From Monoplex corrugatus (lineage: Eukaryota > Mollusca > Gastropoda > Littorinimorpha > Ranellidae), in the NCBI GenBank assembly GCA_030674185.1, contig JAPXFY010000026.1, positions 37,644,709-37,708,708 of the forward strand: a stretch of DNA of 64,000 nucleotides. Reading direction: 5' to 3'. Positions 58,031-64,000 of this stretch are shown piece after piece (position 1 is the stretch's first letter; each line of letters opens with the position of its first letter). The translations under genes and the position numbers were made by a program. Under the pieces are notes generated by a model, which made no database searches, had not been told where the DNA came from, and saw nothing but the letters and a program-made list of their open reading frames with translations.

Positions 58031-58359
58031 AAACAAAAGCAGAAACACACAAAAACAGAACAAAAATGCGTAGTTAATATAAGAAAACAAGAATATCACA
58101 AATTTTCAGCCAACTAGCCTTTGTAGTATGTACACAAAAGACATTAAAGAATAAATACACACAACACTTGATGGAAAAAACAAAAACAGTAGCAAGACTT
58201 TCCTGATGTTTCACTGAGTCAGGACAAAAATTTTGTACCAAAAAACAACAACAATGGTTCAGGTTCAGAGTGCTTACAGCCCAGCCAGCCACATGTACTA
58301 GACCCATATCAGGGCCAACACCATGTTAAAAAAACACCCAAGTTAAACTAGAAAGACAA

Positions 58360-58617
58360 CACTTAAAAACCGTGCTCACCATTATCCTCGCAAGTGTAAA
58401 ATATGTTTAAAGAATAACATACTCATACGTAGGTGAAATCTACTGATCTCTTGAAAACAACAATGGTAAAACCCTTGAGATATACTTAAAAACCATGCTT
58501 ACCGTAATCCTTGCAAGGGAAAAAAATGCAATTAAAGAATAACATACTCATACGTAAAATCATATCAGGTGAAATCTATTGATCTCTTGTAAACAACACT
58601 GGTAAAACCCTTGAGAT
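58360..58617 (+). repeat. Two-unit tandem repeat (about 128 bp)
   Basis: GAATAACATACTCATACGTA and AACCCTTGAGAT recur in two adjacent units. The second has a short insertion (AATCATATCA). Confidence 0.85.
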
Positions 58618-58748
58618 CATGGGACAGATAAACAGCAGCCAACAACCAGCTGACCCCTATGTCCCTGGCTCAGTGACAGATGTTGTCCACTAATGAAGCG
58701 TAGGTCACTAAAACCCCTCAATGGCTGGGGGCAAAAACGACATCTGTA

Positions 58749-59224
58749 ATTAACTCTTTGTCGCCCGCACCTTGTACACCAGCATCCTACATTGTCAACC
58801 ATGCTAGCAAAACAAAACAAAAACTAACCCTTTGACTCCCTCACCCTGTCCACCAGCTTTCTGCAGGAAGCAAAGCAAAAATTTAACCCTTTGACTCCCT
58901 CATCCTATGCACCAGCTTCCTGCAGGAAGCAAAGCAAAAAACATCCCTTTGACTCCCCCACCCTATCAACCAGCTTCCTACTGGAAGCAAAGCAAAAATT
59001 TAACTTTGACTCCCTCACCCTATCCACCAGCTTCCTGCAGGAAGCAAAGCAAAAGTTAACCCTCTGACTCCCTCACCCTATCCACCAGCTTCCTGCAAGA
59101 AATTGGTGGATAGGCTGGGGGAGTCAAAAGGTTAAGATTTTGCAGTTGGTGGATAGGATGCAGGGAGTCAAAGGGTTAATTTTTTTCAGTTGGTCAGCAG
59201 GGTGCGGAGGAATCAAAGGGTTAA
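58749..59224. mobile_element. Expanded TTAA hairpin MITE array, copy 11
   Basis: TTAACTCTTTGTCGCCCGCA at the left and CAAAGGGTTAA at the right. Between them a unit of about 57-60 bp (AACCCTTTGACTCCCTCACC, CCACCAGCTTCCTGCAGGAA, then GCAAAGCAAAA) repeats five times before the right arm. The right arm region is also duplicated (GGAGTCAAAGGGTTAA then GGAATCAAAGGGTTAA). Each unit fuses an inner half-palindrome to the loop AAGCAAAAA, as expected from template switching in a hairpin. Its right TTAA overlaps the 5' splice site of the Notch exon at 59,230. Confidence 0.93.
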
Positions 59225-59229
59225 CTGAC

Positions 59230-59364
59230 CTCTGTAACCAGAGGGACAGTGGCAGGTGTAGTCTTGCAGGGAATTCAGGTTGACACAGACCCCTCCGTTC
59301 TGACAGGGGGTTTTGAAACAGGCGCTGTCCGGGCTGACAAATTCACACAGCGTCCCATTGTACC
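59230..59364 (-). CDS. Notch: Notch receptor, exon encoding end of EGF2 and EGF3
   Basis: On the minus strand, acceptor CACCTGTTTCAG opens a 135-bp exon, phase 1 in and phase 1 out, with donor AGAG|GTCAGT. YNGTLCE completes EGF2 begun in the exon at 60,527. SACFKTPCQNGGVC and LQDYTCHCPSGYR make EGF3, closed by the first residues of the exon at 52,605 (SGYR-GEHCE). Matches Notch EGF3 (NACLTNPCRNGGTC in Notch1, NACDHVTCLNGGTC in fly). The O-fucose position has Val in place of Ser or Thr. A (GT)n tract begins 33 bases upstream in the preceding intron, and the MITE array overlaps the sixth intron base downstream. Confidence 0.94.
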
Positions 59365-59396
59365 CTGAAACAGGTGATGCAACATGTGTTTACAGA

Positions 59397-59499
59397 AGTG
59401 TGTGTGTGTGTGTGTGTGTGTAGTGTGTGTGTTGTGTGTGTGTGTGTGTGTGTGTGGTGTGGTGTGGTGTGTGGGTGTGTGTGTGTGTCACTCTGTGTG

Positions 59500-59540
<41 letters not shown>
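59397..59540. repeat. (GT)n microsatellite next to a Notch acceptor
   Basis: GT with TAG, TTG and GGT interruptions. On the transcribed (minus) strand it is a CA-rich tract just upstream of the acceptor's branch-point region. Confidence 0.94.
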
Positions 59541-59542
<2 letters not shown>

Positions 59543-59778
59543 CATGCACAATTATAGGTGTACATGCATGGTATGGATAACGTGCGTTCACACAAACACA
59601 AACACTTTACATGTGCAGAGAAAAAGGAAAACTGGACAAGATAACATATGAGGTTTCTAATGAACAGCTAAAACCAGAAGAAGTAAAAAAACAAACTCAC
59701 TGAAATAGTAAATGTAAGGTGTTCTTAAAAATAGTTAAGATAATATGGCTTGATGGGAGATGGGTATGGGGGGGAGAG

Positions 59779-59779
<1 letters not shown>

Positions 59780-59823
<44 letters not shown>

Positions 59824-59850
59824 CATGTGCGTGCACACACACACACACAC
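59780..59850. repeat. (CA)n microsatellite
   Basis: About 20 CA units and a second short run after GCATGTGCGTG. Confidence 0.93.
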
Positions 59851-59984
59851 AAGCTAAATTCAAGGCTTAACTACCAGAACAGTTTACCACAAAAGCAACA
59901 GAGAAGACACACCCACTGTTTTGGCAGGCTATCCTCGAAATAAAATATGATCTAAAGAAAATAACAAAATTTTAAAAATACAGA

Positions 59985-60290
59985 ATGAAACGGATATTCC
60001 TTAAGTATATCATATCAATAGGAATAACAATGTACTACATTGATATTGACAAAAAAACAGAATTATAAATACAACAAAACACTATCGTTATTTCGTGCAA
60101 CACATCAATAGGAATTACAATATACTTACTACACTGATATGCTGATATTGAGAGAACATAGAATTATACATAGAATGAAACAGAAATTTGTTAAGTACAA
60201 CATATCAATATGAATCATAATATATTACACTGACATTGATAGAACATAGAATTATAAACAGAATGAAAATCAAACATACTAAAAAGTAAT
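59985..60290 (+). repeat. Three-unit tandem repeat (about 95-120 bp)
   Basis: Units share AATGAAACGGATATT-like starts, CATATCAATAGGAAT and ACATAGAATTATA, with indels. Confidence 0.8.
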
Positions 60291-60315
60291 TATACCAACT
60301 TCAGATCAATTACGA

Positions 60316-60507
60316 TTAATCCTTTGACTCCCACACCCTGTTCACCAGCATCCTGCGATGACAACCATGCTAGCAAAGCAAGAACTCAAATCTTCATCTC
60401 TCTCACCCCATCAACCAGCTTCCTGCAGGAAGCTGGTGGAAAGGGTGAGGCAGTCAAAGAGTTAAGTTTTTGAGTTGGTAGACAGGGTGCAGGAGTCAAA
60501 GGGTTAA
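60316..60507. mobile_element. TTAA hairpin MITE, copy 12
   Basis: TTAATCCTTTGACTCCCACA at the left, the loop CAACCATGCTAGCAAAGCAA (forward), inner hairpin CCAGCTTCCTGCAGGAAGCTGG (perfect, given here as CCAGCTTCCTG with its reverse complement), right end GGAGTCAAAGGGTTAA. The right end lies 19 bases inside the intron after the Notch exon at 60,527. Confidence 0.92.
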
Positions 60508-60526
60508 TTGAACAAAAAATCCATAC

Positions 60527-60657
60527 CTATAGGACAGACACAGACAGGCCGGGGCGCAGAGTCACCATCATGGATATGACATGTTCCATGGTTCATACAC
60601 AGGTTTTTACAGGGGTTTTTGTCTTGACAGTACTCCCCTATGTAGTCCTCTCCACAA
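60527..60657 (-). CDS. Notch: Notch receptor, exon encoding end of EGF1 and EGF2
   Basis: On the minus strand, acceptor TTATGTTTCAG opens a 131-bp exon, phase 2 in and phase 1 out, with donor ATAG|GTATGG. CGEDYIGEYCQD closes EGF1 (compare CGGAFVGPRCQD in Notch1). KNPCKNLCMNHGTC, then RPVCVCPI, is EGF2, finished in the next exon (CPI-GYNGTLC). EGF2 has an O-fucose consensus (CMNHGTC). It lacks the O-glucose consensus. This is the most 5' exon seen. The signal peptide and first half of EGF1 must be upstream, beyond 64,000 or in an exon not recognised here. The tail of a 550-bp dispersed element lies about 60 bases upstream of the acceptor. Confidence 0.93.
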
Positions 60658-60717
60658 CTGAAACATAAGACATTTACATGATATCATTACACAGTAATAA
60701 CCATGGTGGTACTGAAT

Positions 60718-61278
60718 TTGTTATTGTTATTTTTTTTTAAAGCCCAGCAAACTGTGTAGAGCCATATCAGGGCTATAACCATTTCAAAAATTATATAATA
60801 CTTCAACAGGAAAAAAAAAAGGAAAAGAAAATTAATTACACACAGCAACGCATTCGCGCACATAATCTAAGGATATGCCCCAGTGTTGACCACTCTGTTC
60901 AATTTATCACTCAAGGGATTTAAAAACATACCTGAATACAAATTCAAACATAACAAATGACACCAAAGCATATATAAAAATGGGCCTAAGTTAACTAAAA
61001 TTGCTTCCACGTATCTTCTTTCCCTAGAGCCAAATATGCACTTAATACATGTACCCAATTATCAATCCTAAGATAAAAGTATGAAAGACTTAATCTAACA
61101 CATACATGTGAATGGGCCAGCAAGGAAAAATATGATAGAAAGAAATGACAGAAAAACAAAGGAACAAGGCGAAACAAAGATAGTGACAGAAAAGAGGAAA
61201 TTTCTAGCACAAAATGTCCAGATGATGGGGATACTATTTATATTAAAAAAGCCCCCAACATCCCCACGGGGATGACTG
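60718..61278 (-). mobile_element. 550-bp dispersed element copy in the Notch upstream intron
   Basis: TTGTTATTGTTATTTTTTTT and AAAGCCCAGCAAACTGTGTA at the tail end, ACTTAATCTAACACATACAT and GGCCAGCAAGGAAAAATATG in the middle, AACATCCCCACGGGGATG at the other end. Nearly full length. Confidence 0.85.
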
Positions 61279-61282
61279 AGCG

Positions 61283-61288
<6 letters not shown>

Positions 61289-61374
<86 letters not shown>

Positions 61375-61378
61375 ACAC
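61289..61378. repeat. (CA)n microsatellite
   Basis: CA units with CCA interruptions, directly after the 550-bp element. Confidence 0.95.
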
Positions 61379-61667
61379 AACACTTACACACATCTGGTTT
61401 GTATGAAACAATCTCCCCTTTCTCCTCCCTCTTTTTTCTTTTCAAAAAGGGAAATCCAGAAAACAAAACCCACCTCATACAAACCCACCCCATTAGGCAT
61501 TACATAATACAAAAGCATGGGGATTATGGATCCATATGTCATACAGCATGGTGATGTGTATACCAAGCTATCTTGTTTACTTGGGTTGATGCTCTGGCAA
61601 TGTTCCCATACACATATTATTTTTATACATTCATAGTCGTAAGCACAGATAACATATAGTGTGAATG

Positions 61668-61940
<273 letters not shown>

Positions 61941-62267
61941 CAGATATGTGAGTTAAGCACAATGTAAGGCATGACCTCAAATTACTTCTCATGCACTTCA
62001 TACCACAGACAATGACAAAATTAATTCACTGTGCTCTATCTGAAACCACAGCAATTTAAAACAAATATGTGTTCTTTTTACACCGACACGTACACTTGTC
62101 AAACAATAAATCCCGCCTTTTTTGGATATAAAGTTGGGCTTATCGACAATCACAGACCATAGGCAACCATGTAAGAAAACCAAGCAAAGCACAGATCCTT
62201 ATTAACCCCTTAACAACTGAACCTACTGGAGTGTATAAATCTGAAAGACCAATCAGCATAAATTGTT

Positions 62268-62795
62268 AATGTTATTGTTTGTCTAACTTAGTCCAGCTGA
62301 CATGGAGCCATATTAGGGCTATTTTTATACCCGTTTCAGGAAAAGAGAAAGGAAAAGAAAATTAAGTACACATTTCAATGCATTCATGCACATAATCTAC
62401 AGAGATGCCCCTGGCGTTGTCCATTCTGTCACATTTAACCCACAGGGGATTTAAAAAACACAGCTGATTACAAATTAAAACATAACTAAGGACACTAAAA
62501 CATACATAAAAACAGGCCTAAACTACCTAAAAATTGCCTCTGCATATCTCATTTCCCTAGAGCCAAAAATGCACTTTATACATGTACCCAATTATCAATC
62601 ATAAGAGAAGACTTTACCGAACACATACAGGTGAATGGACCAGCAAGGCAGAAAATGACAGGAAGAAATGACAGAAAGCATAGGAACAAGGCAGAAACAA
62701 AGAGCGACGGAAAAGAGCACATTTCTAGCACAGAATTTCCAGAAAGGTGGGGATACTATTTATACTGAAAGAGCCCCCCAGCATCCCCACGGGGA
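62268..62795 (-). mobile_element. 550-bp dispersed element copy
   Basis: AATGTTATTGTTTGTCTAAC tail, TTTACCGAACACATACAGGT, CAGCAAGGCAGAAAATGAC and CCCCCAGCATCCCCACGGGG. Confidence 0.83.
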
Positions 62796-63038
62796 ATTGG
62801 CACAAATAAGAGGTATGCATTCTGTATGATTTATATATCTGTAACTGATTTTAACAGTCTACACCGCTAATATGATTTTTACACCATACACTGAGAAATG
62901 TACAGAAAAACTGTAAAATCATGCCAATAGTTTTCTTTTGCTTCTACATTTTTTTTAATGAAGATAGGTAAATGTACTTATGTAGTATATAGAGCATATC
63001 AATGGAGAGAATGCATGATGTTTAGATATAAGCATATG

Positions 63039-63039
<1 letters not shown>

Positions 63040-63115
<76 letters not shown>
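63040..63115. repeat. (CA)n microsatellite
   Basis: About 37 uninterrupted CA units. Confidence 0.97.
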
Positions 63116-63116
<1 letters not shown>

Positions 63117-63239
63117 ACCAAATGGAAAATGTTTACAGGCACAATAAAGTCCAGTGTGATCTATCTGAAACAACAGCATCTGAAATAAATGCGTTCTTTG
63201 TGCACCAACACAATCTGAATCATACACTTTTTGAACAAA

Positions 63240-64000
63240 AATCCTGCCTTCTGGTAGTGTCAGCTTAGTGTTTCCTAGTCCCCGTCTTCCCCCTTCTGGT
63301 GGTGTCAGCTTAGTGTTTCCTGGGTCCATCTTCCCCCTTCCGATGGTGTCAGCTAAGTGTTTCCTGGGTCCTGTCTTCCCCCTTCTGGTGGTGTCAGCCT
63401 AGTGTTTCCTAGGTCCATCTTCCCCCTTCCGGTGGTGTCAGCTAAGTGTTTCCTGGGTCCTGTCTTCCCCCTTCTGGTGGTGTCAGCTTAGTGTTTCCTA
63501 GGTCCATCTTCTCCCTTCCGGTGGTATCAGCTTAGTGTTTCCTGGGTCCTGTCTTCCCCCTTCTGGTGGTGTCAGCTTAGTGTTTCCTAGGTCCGTCTTC
63601 CCCTTCCGGTGGTGTCAGCTTAGTGTTTCCTGGGTCCATCTTCCCCCTTCTGGTGGTGTTAGCTTAGTGTTTCCTGGGTCCTGTCTTCCCCCTTCCGGTG
63701 GTGTCACCTTAGTGTTTCTAGGTCTGTCTTCCCTCTGGTAGTCACTTAGTGTTTCCTGGTCCTTCTCCCCTTCCAGTGGTGTCACCTAGTGTTCCTGGTC
63801 TGCTCACCTGTGTGTCCTTAGTGTTTCCTGGGTCCTGTCTTCCCCCTTCTGTGTTCAGCTTTGTTCCTGTCCATCTTCCCCTTCATGGTCACTAGTGTTT
63901 CTGGGCTGTTTCCCCTTTTGGTGTCACTTAGTGTTTCCTGGGTCCTGTCTTCCCCCTTCCATGGTGGGGTCACTTAGTGTTTCCTGGTCCTGTCTTCCCC
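63240..64000 (+). repeat. 45-bp minisatellite derived from SINE family A, running off the window
   Basis: About 17 units of TTCTGGTGGTGTCAGCTTAG, TGTTTCCTGGGTCCTGTCTT, CCCCC. The same segment occurs once in each SINE A (for example 35,327 and 39,450 reversed). From about 63,715 units shrink abruptly through scattered deletions. The open frame at 63,535-63,741 is a repeat translation. Confidence 0.93.

Overview
The window looks like intron-dominated DNA from an animal genome, most likely a mollusc and probably a gastropod. That identification is inference. It rests on the density of (TG/CA)n and (GA/CT)n microsatellites, several tRNA-derived SINE families, RTE-type LINE relics, piggyBac-type elements, multi-kb introns, and a dispersed motif (about 45,407-45,462) of a kind common in molluscs. 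No rRNA gene, intact tRNA gene, CRISPR array or prokaryotic operon is present. Most long open frames are Cys-Val or Thr-His translations of microsatellites and are not genes.

The one clearly recognisable host gene is the 5' part of a Notch receptor gene on the minus strand. Four coding exons lie at 60,527-60,657, 59,230-59,364, 52,605-52,809 and 47,611-47,744, in transcript order. Their splice phases match exactly (2-in/1-out, 1/1, 1/2, 2/1). The joined reading frame runs from the end of EGF repeat 1 through EGF repeat 6 and agrees repeat by repeat with the N-terminal EGF repeats of fly and vertebrate Notch. The signal peptide and first EGF exon should lie beyond base 64,000, and EGF7 onward lies at or below 47.6 kb or outside the window. 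A separate exon-like segment on the same strand at 13,829-13,913 encodes a signal peptide and ends at a phase-1 donor. It is either the first exon of another gene or an internal alternative Notch start.

The rest is a layered repeat landscape. (1) A hairpin-forming MITE family flanked by TTAA (TTAACCCTTTGACTCCC at each end, with a second palindrome nested inside) occurs at least 13 times, including an expanded array that ends on the 5' splice site of a Notch exon. (2) A 3.9-kb piggyBac element (53,339-57,246), with both ends, TTAA target duplications and subterminal repeat arrays but an internally deleted, frameshifted transposase, sits in the Notch intron. A second, unoccupied copy of its target lies directly beside its right end. 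(3) A 1.6-kb tandem array (47,745-49,352) appears to be built from decayed copies of the adjacent Notch exon and its 3' splice site. (4) An inverted-repeat-flanked element with a degenerate ATGAC core lies at 36,607-37,120. (5) SINE, MITE and LINE insertions are nested at 32.1-33.9 kb. (6) Several minisatellites are present, one of them grown from a SINE segment and running off the right edge.

By region: 0-13 kb is LINE and SINE copies, a dispersed-repeat array (8.9-12.4 kb) and minisatellites. 13.5-20.9 kb is relatively unique, AT-rich sequence with the signal-peptide exon. 21-31 kb is microsatellite-rich. 31-47 kb is mixed SINE, MITE and LINE copies with minisatellites. 47.6-60.7 kb is the Notch exons with repeat-filled introns. 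60.7-64 kb is SINE-like copies and a terminal minisatellite.
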